From the NCBI RefSeq assembly GCF_007990525.1, contig NZ_AP019823.1, positions 806,001 to 870,000 of the forward strand: a DNA stretch of 64,000 nucleotides, written 5' to 3'. Shown here in pieces: positions 56,046 through 64,000 of this stretch; the first letter of the stretch is position 1, and each line of letters starts with the position of its first letter. Origin of the DNA: Leptotrichia hofstadii (GTDB lineage: Bacteria > Fusobacteriota > Fusobacteriia > Fusobacteriales > Leptotrichiaceae). The notes under the pieces are model-generated. The model saw nothing but the letters and a program-made list of their open reading frames with translations, was not told where the DNA came from and ran no database searches. The translations under genes were made by a program, and so were the position numbers.

Positions 56046-56960
56046 ATGAAAACAATATCACTTTTTTGTGGTGCTGGGGGATTAGATTTAGGTTTTAAAA
56101 ATGTTGGTTTTGATATAGTTTGGGCTAATGATTCTGATAAGTTTGCAGTCGAATCTTATAAAAAAAATGTAGGAGAACATGTTGTTCTCGGAGATATAAC
56201 TGAAATCGATTTAAATTCCATACCATTAACAGAGGTTATAATCGGTGGATTTCCGTGTCAACCTTTTAGTATAATGGGTTCAGAATTAGGTTTTGAAGAC
56301 ACAAGAGGAACACTTTTTTTTAGAATATTAGAAATTATTAGAAATCAAAAACAAAGAGGTAATCTTCCTAAAGTTATTGTACTTGAAAATGTAAAAAGGT
56401 TACTTACTCATGATAAGGGAAATACTTTTAAAATTATAAAAAAATCACTTGAAGGCTTGGGATATAATATTTTTTATAAAGTCTTAAATAGTGCTGACTA
56501 TGGTATTCCACAAATAAGAAACAGAGTTTTTATAGTATGTTTCTTAGATAAAGAGATAAATTTTGAATTTCCAAAAGAAGTAAAATTAGATAAAACAATG
56601 CAAGATTTATTAGAAAAAAATGTAGACGAAAAGTATTTTTTATCAGAAAAAATAATTCCCACTATTCTTTCTTCGGGAACAAAAAATTATAAAGCAAAAA
56701 CTGAAATTGATTTAAAAATTGCTAGACCTTTATGTTCAACAATGCATAAAATGCATCGTGCTTCACAAGATAACTATATCACAGATAACGGTAGGATTAG
56801 AAGATTAACTCCAAGAGAAGCAGCAAGACTTCAAGGATTTCCTGAAAACTTTGAAATTATTGTTTCTGATACTCAAGCATATAGACAATTTGGAAATGCA
56901 GTTACAGTTACAGTTGCTGAAAAAGTTGCTCTTTCTATTAAGGAGGCGATAGATGTTTAA
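56046..56960 (+). CDS. DNA (cytosine-5) methyltransferase, first of an LlaJI-like system
   Basis: 304 residues with the C5-methyltransferase motifs in order: I 'SLFCGAGGLDLGF' (SAM), IV 'GGFPCQPFS' with the catalytic Cys, VI 'VLENVKRL', VIII 'PQIRNRVFIV', IX 'RLTPREAARLQGFP' and X 'YRQFGNAV'. The target-recognition region between VIII and IX is about 75 residues. Start ATG 56046 follows GGAAG. It overlaps the next methyltransferase by 8 bases. In LlaJI the two enzymes each methylate one strand of an asymmetric site (GACGC); the site here cannot be read from sequence. Confidence 0.93.
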   Translation: MKTISLFCGAGGLDLGFKNVGFDIVWANDSDKFAVESYKKNVGEHVVLGDITEIDLNSIPLTEVIIGGFPCQPFSIMGSELGFEDTRGTLFFRILEIIRNQKQRGNLPKVIVLENVKRLLTHDKGNTFKIIKKSLEGLGYNIFYKVLNSADYGIPQIRNRVFIVCFLDKEINFEFPKEVKLDKTMQDLLEKNVDEKYFLSEKIIPTILSSGTKNYKAKTEIDLKIARPLCSTMHKMHRASQDNYITDNGRIRRLTPREAARLQGFPENFEIIVSDTQAYRQFGNAVTVTVAEKVALSIKEAIDV

Positions 56961-58386
56961 AATAAATTATAAGAGTGATTATATCGAATTAAAAGAAATT
57001 TTAAAAATTATAAATCAAGAATATAAAATGAAATATTCTGAGAAGAAAGAAAAAGAAAATATCTCTTTGCTTTGTCAAGAGTCGGAAGATGTTTATTTAA
57101 ACAATCGTTCAAAAGAATACATTAATTTTTTAGAAGAAGATAATCAATTTAAAAAATTATTTGGAACTCTTGATTTAGAAAACAAAGATCATTATAATTT
57201 AGTAAAAAAATATTTTAATAGTTTTTGTAATTTAGAAAGAAAAAAAGAGAGAAAAAAAAATAATTTTATTGATTTATTCTGTGGAGCAGGTGGACTTTCA
57301 CTTGGGTTTGTTCAAGAAGGATATAATGTTAATTTTGCTTGTGATTTTGAAAAAGCTTGTATTGAAACTTATTTATTTAATCATCCAAACACAAATAGTG
57401 AATATATCAAACTTGTTGATATTAAAGAAATTGAACACAATATTTTAAATTTTTTAAGTAATAAAGAAGTAAGTGTTGTTATAGGGGGTCCTCCTTGTCA
57501 AGGTTTTAGCATAGCAAATCAGCAAAGAGTCATTGATGATCCTAGAAATGAATTATATAAATCTTATGTAAATGTTGTTAGACAAGTGAAACCTAAATTT
57601 TTTGTTATGGAAAATGTAAAAGGTATGTTAAAAGTAGCGAATCAAGTTGTTGAAGATTTTGAGAATATCGGATATAAAGTTGTTTATAAAATATTAAATG
57701 CTAAAGATTTTGGAATTCCGCAAAATAGAGAACGACTAATATTTATTGGCAATAGAATCAATATTGAAAATAATAAGATTTTTGAAAAAATAGAGAAGAG
57801 TAGAGTTTATAAAACTATAACATTACGAGAGGCTATATCTGATTTAAAAATTTTGGAAGCTTCGCGATTAAAAAATAAAACAAATATTATTTCTGAAAAA
57901 ACTGGTGGAATTGTAATAAAAAATAAAAATTTCAATAACAATGATTACCTTAGTTCTATTAATTTAAATGAATTAAAGTCTATTGTAACATTTAATCATC
58001 AAGCTAGATACAATAACGATAGAGATATAGAGATTTTTTCAAGATTAAATCAAGGAGATAAATCAGATGATTCTAAAATAGCAGATATAATGCCTTATCA
58101 AAATAGAAGTCATATTTTTAAAGATAAATATTATAAACTTATTTACGATAATATTTGCAAAACAATAACAGCTCATATGAAATTTGATTGTAATATGTAT
58201 ATCCATCCAACACAAGCTAGAGGTCTTACTCCAAGGGAAGCTGCAAGAGTACAGTCGTATCCTGATGACTATGTTTTTAAAGGAACGTTTACAAAAACTT
58301 ATATGCAAATAGGCAATTCAGTGCCTCCTTTATTAGGGAGAAAAATAGCTAGGGTTTTAAAAAAATATTTAAAGGAGGAGATTTAG
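56953..58386 (+). CDS. second DNA (cytosine-5) methyltransferase of the LlaJI-like system
   Basis: 477 residues: an extra N-terminal helical region (1-98), then motif I 'FIDLFCGAGGLSLGF', IV 'GGPPCQGFS', VI 'VMENVKGM', VIII 'PQNRERLIF', a long target-recognition region (about 280-410, 'ITLREAISDLKILEASRL'), IX 'GLTPREAARVQSYPDDY' and X 'YMQIGNSVPP'. It begins inside the stop of the first methyltransferase and ends directly at the start codon of the McrB-like gene, showing tight coupling. Its target domain differs from the first enzyme, as expected for an asymmetric recognition site. Confidence 0.93.
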   Translation: MFKINYKSDYIELKEILKIINQEYKMKYSEKKEKENISLLCQESEDVYLNNRSKEYINFLEEDNQFKKLFGTLDLENKDHYNLVKKYFNSFCNLERKKERKKNNFIDLFCGAGGLSLGFVQEGYNVNFACDFEKACIETYLFNHPNTNSEYIKLVDIKEIEHNILNFLSNKEVSVVIGGPPCQGFSIANQQRVIDDPRNELYKSYVNVVRQVKPKFFVMENVKGMLKVANQVVEDFENIGYKVVYKILNAKDFGIPQNRERLIFIGNRINIENNKIFEKIEKSRVYKTITLREAISDLKILEASRLKNKTNIISEKTGGIVIKNKNFNNNDYLSSINLNELKSIVTFNHQARYNNDRDIEIFSRLNQGDKSDDSKIADIMPYQNRSHIFKDKYYKLIYDNICKTITAHMKFDCNMYIHPTQARGLTPREAARVQSYPDDYVFKGTFTKTYMQIGNSVPPLLGRKIARVLKKYLKEEI

Positions 58387-60102
58387 ATGAGTTTTAGTGA
58401 TGTATTTAAAAGTATAAAGGATTTTCTTTTGAATCAAAATGGTATTGAGATTAAAGAAACTGATTATGACTCTCTTTTAGTAAAACAATTAAGTGGTAGC
58501 AATATACTAGGAGAGAAAGGAAAACAAACTCATATTGCAATAACAGGAGAATCAATGGAAATGTTTCCTTATATATATTCAAAAGAATTTATAGAACTTA
58601 ATAATAAAGAAATGAAGAATTTTTTTGTTTTGAAAGCTCCTATGAAAATTTATCAGAAAAATTATAATTACTTTTCTGATATCAATAATATTGATTTTAA
58701 TAATAAAGATTTTCTAGAAATAAATGTTTGTATTTATCCAAGAAACAAAGGTGATCAAGTTCAACTTTCAATGCTGTCACATGATTCAAAAGAATTTATA
58801 GAATATAGAAAATCAATAAAAACCAATGATTTTTTAGTAGTTTTAAAATATTCTAATAAACTTCAATATGATGTATTTGTAATTAAAAATAATGATGGCA
58901 TGTCTTTTATTGATAAACATAATCTTTTTAAAATAAAAGACAATAAAAAAAATACTGATATGACATTTATTTCAAAAGAAAATTTTTGTTTTAATGATTT
59001 AGAAAATATAAATTTGACAAAGAATATTAACAAACCCCACCAAAGAATATTCTTTGGTGCTCCTGGAACTGGAAAAAGTTATTTATTGAATGAAGATGCA
59101 AAAAAATATTTTGGAAATAATTATGAGAGAGTTACATTCCATCCAAATTATATGTATGGAAATTTTATTGGAACATTCAAGCCATTTCCTGTTAAATTGG
59201 AAGATGGAAAAGAAACTATAATGTATAAATATATACCTGGTGTACTATTACGTTTATTAATCAAAGCAATCAAAAATGCTACTACAAACCATTTATTAAT
59301 AATTGAAGAAATAAACAGGGCAAATACAGCGGCAGTTTTTGGTGACTTTTTTCAGTTATTAGATAGAAATGGTAATGGTGAAAGTGAATATGGAATAGCT
59401 GTTTCTGAAGATTTAAAACTATATTTAGAAGAAGAGTTTGATAAAAATAACTTAACAGGAAATGAAAAAAGGTATTTAGGAGAAAAACTGGATAAAATCA
59501 CATTACCTCCAAACTTTTATATATGGGCAACAATGAATAGTGCTGATCAGGGAGTTATGCCGTTAGACACAGCTTTTAAACGAAGATGGGAATTTGAATA
59601 TACTGGAATTGATGATGCTTATAATAAAAGTAAAGATGAAAGTGGTAAATCTGAATTTGATGATTACAAATTTAGAGCTAATGGAAAAGAATTATCCAAC
59701 TGGAATGATTTTAGAATAAAAATAAATGAAATTTTATCCAAATGTCATGTTTCAGAGGATAAGTTAATAGGACCCTACTTTATTTCAAAATCAATATTGG
59801 CTAGTAAAGATATTGATAAAATAACTAATGCTATAAAAAATAAAGTTTTGATGTATCTTTATGAAGATGCTGGAAGACAGCATAGAAAGAGAATTTTTAA
59901 AGAAGGAAAATGGGAAACTTATTCTAAGTTATGCGAAGCTTTTGATGAAAATTGCGAAGAAATATTCAATGATAAAGTTGAATTGCCTGATAAAACACCA
60001 ATAGAAGTAGGAGAAGAAATAATTAGAGGAACAAAAGAAGAAGAAAAAATTCAGGAAAATGAAACTGAAATAACTGAAAACACTGAATCTATTGATGAAT
60101 AG
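58387..60102 (+). CDS. McrB-like AAA+ restriction subunit (R1.LlaJI-like)
   Basis: 571 residues. Residues 1-210 look like a DNA-binding region with no motif I can name. The AAA+ domain follows: Walker A 'FFGAPGTGKSYLL', Walker B 'HLLIIEEINRANTAAVFGDFFQLLDR' and the McrB-type motif 'WATMNSADQGVMPLDTAFKRRW', close to the MNTADR of McrB GTPases. In this family GTP drives DNA translocation before cleavage by the partner nuclease. The ATG is adjacent to the methyltransferase stop, and the acidic tail ('EEEKIQENETEITEN') is unusual. Codon use is poorer in GC than in the dehydrogenase operon. Confidence 0.9.
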   Translation: MSFSDVFKSIKDFLLNQNGIEIKETDYDSLLVKQLSGSNILGEKGKQTHIAITGESMEMFPYIYSKEFIELNNKEMKNFFVLKAPMKIYQKNYNYFSDINNIDFNNKDFLEINVCIYPRNKGDQVQLSMLSHDSKEFIEYRKSIKTNDFLVVLKYSNKLQYDVFVIKNNDGMSFIDKHNLFKIKDNKKNTDMTFISKENFCFNDLENINLTKNINKPHQRIFFGAPGTGKSYLLNEDAKKYFGNNYERVTFHPNYMYGNFIGTFKPFPVKLEDGKETIMYKYIPGVLLRLLIKAIKNATTNHLLIIEEINRANTAAVFGDFFQLLDRNGNGESEYGIAVSEDLKLYLEEEFDKNNLTGNEKRYLGEKLDKITLPPNFYIWATMNSADQGVMPLDTAFKRRWEFEYTGIDDAYNKSKDESGKSEFDDYKFRANGKELSNWNDFRIKINEILSKCHVSEDKLIGPYFISKSILASKDIDKITNAIKNKVLMYLYEDAGRQHRKRIFKEGKWETYSKLCEAFDENCEEIFNDKVELPDKTPIEVGEEIIRGTKEEEKIQENETEITENTESIDE

Positions 60103-60113
60103 AGGTAGTTTAG

Positions 60114-61532
60114 ATGAAAGTAAAAAAAATTCAGGAATTAAAATTATATGATATTTCTAAATTACAATCTATATTTAATCTTACTGAAGATAAAACTAGG
60201 GAAGTTTTAAAAATACTAGCATATAAGAATATTGTCAGAAAAATTTCTAAAAACTTATCTGAAGTTGAATTAGAAGAATTAAATAATGGAGAATCTTTTA
60301 AAAATTTAGAAAAAGAATTTGAGGGAGACAAGTATAAATTTAAATTTGTTGGTATAATTACTGTAAAGGATATCTGTCTGATTATTTATCCAAAATATAT
60401 TAAGGAATTTGATGAAAATTTTGATAGGGATAATAAGATAATAAAGCAGTTAATAGAAGTTATGAGAAAATATGAAAGCAAGGAGCAGAAACAATCCTTA
60501 TCAAATGACAAAGAAAATAAAAATTATAACTTGCTGGCTTTAGCAATAGATTTGTATGATGATTATCACATTAATGGACTTTATAGTAATGAAAAAACAA
60601 TAATAGAAGAAAATGGAGAAGGAGAAATTCTCTGGGAGAAAACAATAAATGAAAAAGATGCTTATTTTGTAAATAATGTCCCATTCTATTTGGATGTTTT
60701 TTCTGTAAATAAAGAAACAAATGAAGAAGAAATTCTCAGGAGATTGCATCGTTGCATAATTACAGAAAGCTACAATAAAATTAAGGAAATATTTGATATT
60801 CTCGATTATGAACCTATAAATATTTCAGATGATGAAATTGACTATTTTGGAGATAAGGATTATATTCAGGCAAAATTGGATCAGGAAATGAGCAGACAGT
60901 TTGTTGATAAAAAGCAGAAACAGTTAAATATGATGAAGAATTATCTATTGGAATCTGAAAATTCAAATGAAGATGAAGAAATAAAGTTTATTGGAACAAC
61001 CAGTTTCAATTTAGTATGGGAAAAGGTATGTGCTGTTGTTCTGGAAAATTCCCTAGATAGAAAACTAAAGGATTTAGGATTAGGAACAACAAATCATACT
61101 GAAAACAAAACTTTGAAGGAAGTAATAGCTAAACCTGAATGGAGTGTTATCAATTCTGAAAAGAAACATAAATCTGATAAGACTTTAATCCCCGATTTAG
61201 TTGTATACAATCAAGAAGATAAAAGCATTTCCATTTATGATGCGAAATATTATAATATTATGTTTACAGAAGAGGAATTAAGGGGCTATCCTGGAGTACA
61301 AGATGTATCTAAACAATATTTATATGAACTTGCATATAAGAATTTTATCCAAGAGAATGGTTTAAAAATGAAAGAAAATGCTTTTATAATGCCGACAGAT
61401 AATGAAATTGAAGGAGAACTTGAAGAAATAGGAGAAGTAAAATTTGAAATATTTAAAAGTATGGATTTACAGGATATAAAAGTAAAATTGGCATCTGCTA
61501 CCAAAATGTATGAAAAATATCTAAAAAAATAA
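60114..61532 (+). CDS. LlaJI-family restriction endonuclease subunit (McrC-like partner)
   Basis: 472 residues. The N terminus looks like a winged helix ('LQSIFNLTEDKTREVLKILAYKNIVRKI'). The nuclease core near residues 360-380 is a PD-(D/E)xK type: 'LIPDLVVYNQ' then 'ISIYDAKYYN' (Asp, and Asp-x-Lys). This is the R2 component described for LlaJI. It starts 11 bases after the McrB-like gene and is the last gene of the four. Together these genes form a complete two-methyltransferase, McrBC-type restriction system. Family placement is from gene order and motifs, not from a search. Confidence 0.85.
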   Translation: MKVKKIQELKLYDISKLQSIFNLTEDKTREVLKILAYKNIVRKISKNLSEVELEELNNGESFKNLEKEFEGDKYKFKFVGIITVKDICLIIYPKYIKEFDENFDRDNKIIKQLIEVMRKYESKEQKQSLSNDKENKNYNLLALAIDLYDDYHINGLYSNEKTIIEENGEGEILWEKTINEKDAYFVNNVPFYLDVFSVNKETNEEEILRRLHRCIITESYNKIKEIFDILDYEPINISDDEIDYFGDKDYIQAKLDQEMSRQFVDKKQKQLNMMKNYLLESENSNEDEEIKFIGTTSFNLVWEKVCAVVLENSLDRKLKDLGLGTTNHTENKTLKEVIAKPEWSVINSEKKHKSDKTLIPDLVVYNQEDKSISIYDAKYYNIMFTEEELRGYPGVQDVSKQYLYELAYKNFIQENGLKMKENAFIMPTDNEIEGELEEIGEVKFEIFKSMDLQDIKVKLASATKMYEKYLKK

Positions 61533-61610
61533 ATATAAAATATGAATTTAAGAAATTTTTGAAAAATATATTTAAATTTATAATTTATTTTTTATGTAAA
61601 GAAAAAATAC

Positions 61611-61639
61611 TTGACAATTTTTAAAAATTTTAGTATAAT
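61611..61639 (+). promoter_or_regulatory. consensus promoter of rpsP
   Basis: TTGACA (61611-61616), a 17-base spacer and TATAAT (61634-61639): a perfect consensus pair, as expected for a ribosomal protein gene. The -10 is about 58 bases before the start codon. Confidence 0.88.
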
Positions 61640-61697
61640 CATAACATACTTAAAATAATAAATTTTCAAGTTATTAAATAAATGAAGGTAAAATTTA

Positions 61698-61968
61698 ATG
61701 TTAAAATTAAGATTAACTAGATTAGGAAGAAAGAAAGTTCCTTTTTATAGAATAGCAGCTATGGAAGCTTTATCAAGAAGAGATGGAAAAGCAGTTGCTT
61801 ACTTAGGAACATTCAACCCACTTGCTGAAGAAGGGAAAACAAGTAGTATTAAAAGAGGAAGAAATCTTAAAATACTTATCACACGGAGCTCAGCCAACTG
61901 AAACTGTTAAAAGCATTTTAACAAAAGCAGGAATCTGGGAGAAATTCCAAGCAACTAAGAAAAAATAG
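61698..61968 (+). pseudogene. rpsP: 30S ribosomal protein S16, apparently frameshifted
   Basis: The first 49 codons are a clear S16 start: 'MLKLRLTRLGRKKVPFYRIAAM' follows its own AAGG site (shown here in part; the next residues are 'EALSRRDGKAVAYLGTFNPL'). As written the frame then runs to a stop at 61899-61901. Removing one A at 61841-61842 restores 'EEGKTVVLKEEEILKYLSHG' and then 'AQPTETVKSILTKAGIW' to a stop at 61966-61968, an 89-residue protein of normal S16 length. S16 is needed for 30S assembly and is normally single-copy, so a base-calling or assembly error is the likeliest cause; a programmed shift or a second copy elsewhere are alternatives. Confidence 0.9.
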
Positions 61969-61975
61969 TTATTTA

Positions 61976-62006
61976 TAAAAAGGCACTTGTATTGGTGTCT
62001 TTTTAT
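61976..62006 (+). terminator. terminator of rpsP
   Basis: AAAAAGGCAC pairs with GTGTCTTTTT (one wobble) around a short loop and ends in T residues. Confidence 0.8.
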
Positions 62007-62189
62007 TTAACCAATTAAACATAGAAAGTATGTAAAAATAACAACTTGCTTTTGATAAATATGTATAAAGATTATTTAATACAAGATTTGAAACTTTAAA
62101 CGGGAAAATAGTATTGGTTATAAATAATAAATATAGAAGATGCAGGAGAAATATTAAGAAGATTATATGAATAAAAGAGGGAGAAGGAA

Positions 62190-63104
62190 ATGACATTACA
62201 ACAACTAAAATATGTAGTAACAGTCGCTGAAAAAGGGACATTAAGTGAGGCTGCAAAAGAGCTGTTTGTTTCACAGCCAGCATTGACGAAAGCAATAAAA
62301 GAGCTGGAAGATGAGATGAATATAACGATTTTTAACAGGACAAATAAAGGAGTAATTGTTTCACTTGAAGGAGATAGGTTTTTGGGGTATGCTAGACAAG
62401 TTTTGGAACAGACGGATTTGTTGGAAGAAGAATATAAAAAAGGAAATAAGATAACTCGTAGGTTTTCGGTATCAACTCAGCACTACTCGTTTGCAGTGAA
62501 TGCTTTTGTAGATGTGATTAAGAAATTTGGAGAGAATAAGTATGATTTTACACTTAGGGAAACACAGACTAATGAGATTATTGAGGATGTAAGCAAGAGA
62601 AAAAGTGAAATTGGAATTTTATACACTTCGGGAGCAAATAAAACTGTAATTGAAAAAATGATAAAAAGAAATAACTTGAAATTTATTGAGCTATTTACTG
62701 CAAAGCCACATGTTTTCATTAGTTTTAATCATCCTCTAGCAAAAAAGGAAAGCATCAGTCTTGAAGATTTGAAGGAATATCCGTATTTATCGTTTGAACA
62801 AGGAGATTATAACTCTTTTTATTTTTCAGAAGAAATATTGAGTACACTTGACAGGGATAAAAATATAAAAGTGAGGGACAGGGCGACTTTATTTAATTTG
62901 GCAGTTGGGCTTAACGGATACACGGTAAGTACGGGAATAATTAGTAAAGAGCTAAATGGAGAAAATATTATTGCAAAACCGCTGGAAGTGGATGAATATA
63001 TGAAAGTTGGAATTATAATGCAGAAAAATATTGAACTAAGTGTTTATGGGAAAGTTTATGTGGAGGCTTTGAAGGAACATTTGAAATATACAGAAATTCC
63101 ATAA
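62190..63104 (+). CDS. LysR-family transcriptional regulator
   Basis: 304 residues. The N-terminal winged helix is 'LQQLKYVVTVAEKGTLSEAAKELFVSQPALTKAIKELED', the textbook LysR opening, followed by the linker helix and a periplasmic-binding-like effector domain (about 90-300). The effector pocket begins 'ITRRFSVSTQHYSFAVNAFVDVIKKF'. The start follows GAGGGAGAAGG. The next gene in the same direction, 123 bases later, encodes a MetE-C-like methyltransferase, so sulfur-amino-acid metabolism is a plausible target. The co-inducer is unknown. Confidence 0.92.
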   Translation: MTLQQLKYVVTVAEKGTLSEAAKELFVSQPALTKAIKELEDEMNITIFNRTNKGVIVSLEGDRFLGYARQVLEQTDLLEEEYKKGNKITRRFSVSTQHYSFAVNAFVDVIKKFGENKYDFTLRETQTNEIIEDVSKRKSEIGILYTSGANKTVIEKMIKRNNLKFIELFTAKPHVFISFNHPLAKKESISLEDLKEYPYLSFEQGDYNSFYFSEEILSTLDRDKNIKVRDRATLFNLAVGLNGYTVSTGIISKELNGENIIAKPLEVDEYMKVGIIMQKNIELSVYGKVYVEALKEHLKYTEIP

Positions 63105-63226
63105 GATTAAAGAACATTGGCATAAACAAAAGTTATAACAAACTAAAAAATAAATGTATTTTACAGAAAGCACATATTTGTATATAATAACTTCATAAAA
63201 TAATAACAAATAAGGGAGTTGATAAT

Positions 63227-64000
63227 ATGTGTACAATAAATGCACCTCATAGACACGATACTGTAGGAAGTTTTTTGAGAACTGAGAAATTAAAAAAAGC
63301 TAGAAATGATTTTGAAAAGGGAAAAATTGACAAGAAAGAATTGGAAAAAGTTGAGGATGAAGAAATTAGAAAAATTGTAGATAAACAAATTGAATTAGGA
63401 TATACAAGTGTTACAGATGGGGAATTTAGACGTAGTTACTGGCATTTGGACTTTTTCTGGGGATTCAATGGAATTGGGCATGTGCATGCTGATAAAGGTT
63501 ATGAATTTAATGGTGTTGTTACCCGTGATGATACTGCGATTGTTACTGGAAAAATTAGTGGGGAAAATCATCCATTTGTGAAACATTATACATTTTTGCG
63601 AGATTTAGTAAAAGATAAAAAAGGTGTGGAAGCTAGATTTACGATACCTGCTCCAGCACAATTTTATGCAGAATTAGTAAGGGAAGATAAGCATGTGGCC
63701 GCACTTCTTAAAGTTTATCCTGATTTTATAGGATTGGAAGACGACATTGTCAGTGCCTACAAAACTGTTATAAATGACTTGTACAACGAAGGACTTAGAA
63801 CTTTGCAAATTGATGACTGTACTTGGGGTTGTCTTGTAGACGATGACTTTATTGCTTCATTTATTGAAAAAAGTGATAGGGATAAAGAAATTATCAGACA
63901 AGAATTTGCAGAAAAATTTCTAAATATAAATAACAGGGTATTTCAAAATAATCCAGAAGATTTGGTAATTAATACGCATGTTTGCCGTGGAAATTATGCT
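63227..64000 (+). CDS. MetE-C-like (YxjG-type) methyltransferase, 3' end outside window
   Basis: The first 258 codons are present and open to the window edge. Opening 'APHRHDTVGSFLRTEKLKKAR' matches the stand-alone C-terminal-type cobalamin-independent methionine synthase relatives (YxjG/YxjH). Further family signals are 'VTDGEFRRSYWHLDFFWGF', 'FTIPAPAQFYAELV', 'LYNEGLRTLQIDDCTWG' and the zinc-site start 'INTHVCRGNY', with its His and Cys. It lacks the N-terminal half of full MetE. The probable reaction is methyl transfer to homocysteine from an unknown donor. ATG 63227 lies after AAGGGAG. It may be controlled by the upstream LysR protein. Confidence 0.9.
   Translation, partial: MCTINAPHRHDTVGSFLRTEKLKKARNDFEKGKIDKKELEKVEDEEIRKIVDKQIELGYTSVTDGEFRRSYWHLDFFWGFNGIGHVHADKGYEFNGVVTRDDTAIVTGKISGENHPFVKHYTFLRDLVKDKKGVEARFTIPAPAQFYAELVREDKHVAALLKVYPDFIGLEDDIVSAYKTVINDLYNEGLRTLQIDDCTWGCLVDDDFIASFIEKSDRDKEIIRQEFAEKFLNINNRVFQNNPEDLVINTHVCRGNYA

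Noticed and set aside
62061-62174. short broken frame between rpsP and the LysR gene
   Set aside because: Pieces such as 'EDAGEILRRLYE' look coding but need two or more frame changes, and no family is recognisable; too weak to list as a gene remnant.

Overview
The window looks like chromosomal DNA of a Leptotrichia-like member of the Fusobacteriota. It is very AT-rich and has a Gram-negative envelope (BamA, TamB, LpxD, a FadL-type porin), yet it carries a Gram-positive-style PolC replicase and a streptococcal-type lipoyl-E3 dehydrogenase operon. Species assignment is inference from gene content, not from a search.

Layout. 1-3.2 kb: end of a possible actin/Hsp70-like protein, a HlyD-type adaptor and an M23 peptidase. 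3.6-5.5 kb: remnant of an integrated element (small basic protein, frameshifted ImmA/IrrE peptidase, tyrosine integrase) beside tRNA-Leu(GAG). 5.7-9.5 kb: class I aldolase, a long repeat, then a queuosine-precursor transporter with a radical-SAM partner that resembles queuine lyase. 9.6-13 kb: two paralogous YkuD-type L,D-transpeptidases, one broken at a 10-base homopolymer. 13.3-18.4 kb: fhs, a Nim-like flavoprotein, a TPR/Sel1 protein and a PatB/MalY C-S lyase, probably one operon. 18.5-19.8 kb: a small locus with the organisation of a par/Fst type I toxin-antitoxin system, a structured repeat and a tiny lipoprotein. 20-26.4 kb: polC and a FadL-type porin with a palindrome in its promoter. 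26.7-35.5 kb: tamB-bamA-lpxD and a lipoprotein. 35.6-37.1 kb: a GNAT toxin-antitoxin-like pair and a second copy of the tiny lipoprotein. 37.5-45.5 kb: hslO, ddl, luxS, several unknown or secreted proteins, a TatD nuclease and tgt. 45.6-49.6 kb: a triple META-domain protein, a membrane protein, a DAACS symporter and a DIP1984-family protein. 49.9-55.8 kb: 2-oxoacid dehydrogenase operon (E1a, E1b, E2, lipoyl-E3, lipoate ligase). 56-61.5 kb: a four-gene LlaJI-like restriction-modification system. 61.6-64 kb: rpsP (with an apparent frameshift), a LysR regulator and a MetE-C-like methyltransferase cut by the window end.

How genes work together. tamB, bamA and lpxD build the outer membrane. YhhQ, the radical-SAM protein and Tgt could form a queuosine salvage route. 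The dehydrogenase operon carries its own lipoate ligase and places the only lipoyl domain on E3 instead of E2. The two methyltransferases protect DNA from the McrB-like and PD-(D/E)xK subunits encoded just downstream.

Most notable. (1) 18574-18943: a 32-residue hydrophobic peptide, a convergent short antisense RNA ending in a hairpin, two pairs of direct repeats in the order used by par of pAD1, and a Shine-Dalgarno that can be sequestered. (2) A dispersed structured repeat whose hairpins are kept by compensatory base changes between copies. (3) A homopolymer frameshift in an L,D-transpeptidase that could be phase variation. Three genes show frameshifts (immA, the transpeptidase, rpsP). Since rpsP is normally essential, sequencing or assembly error must be excluded before any of them is read biologically.
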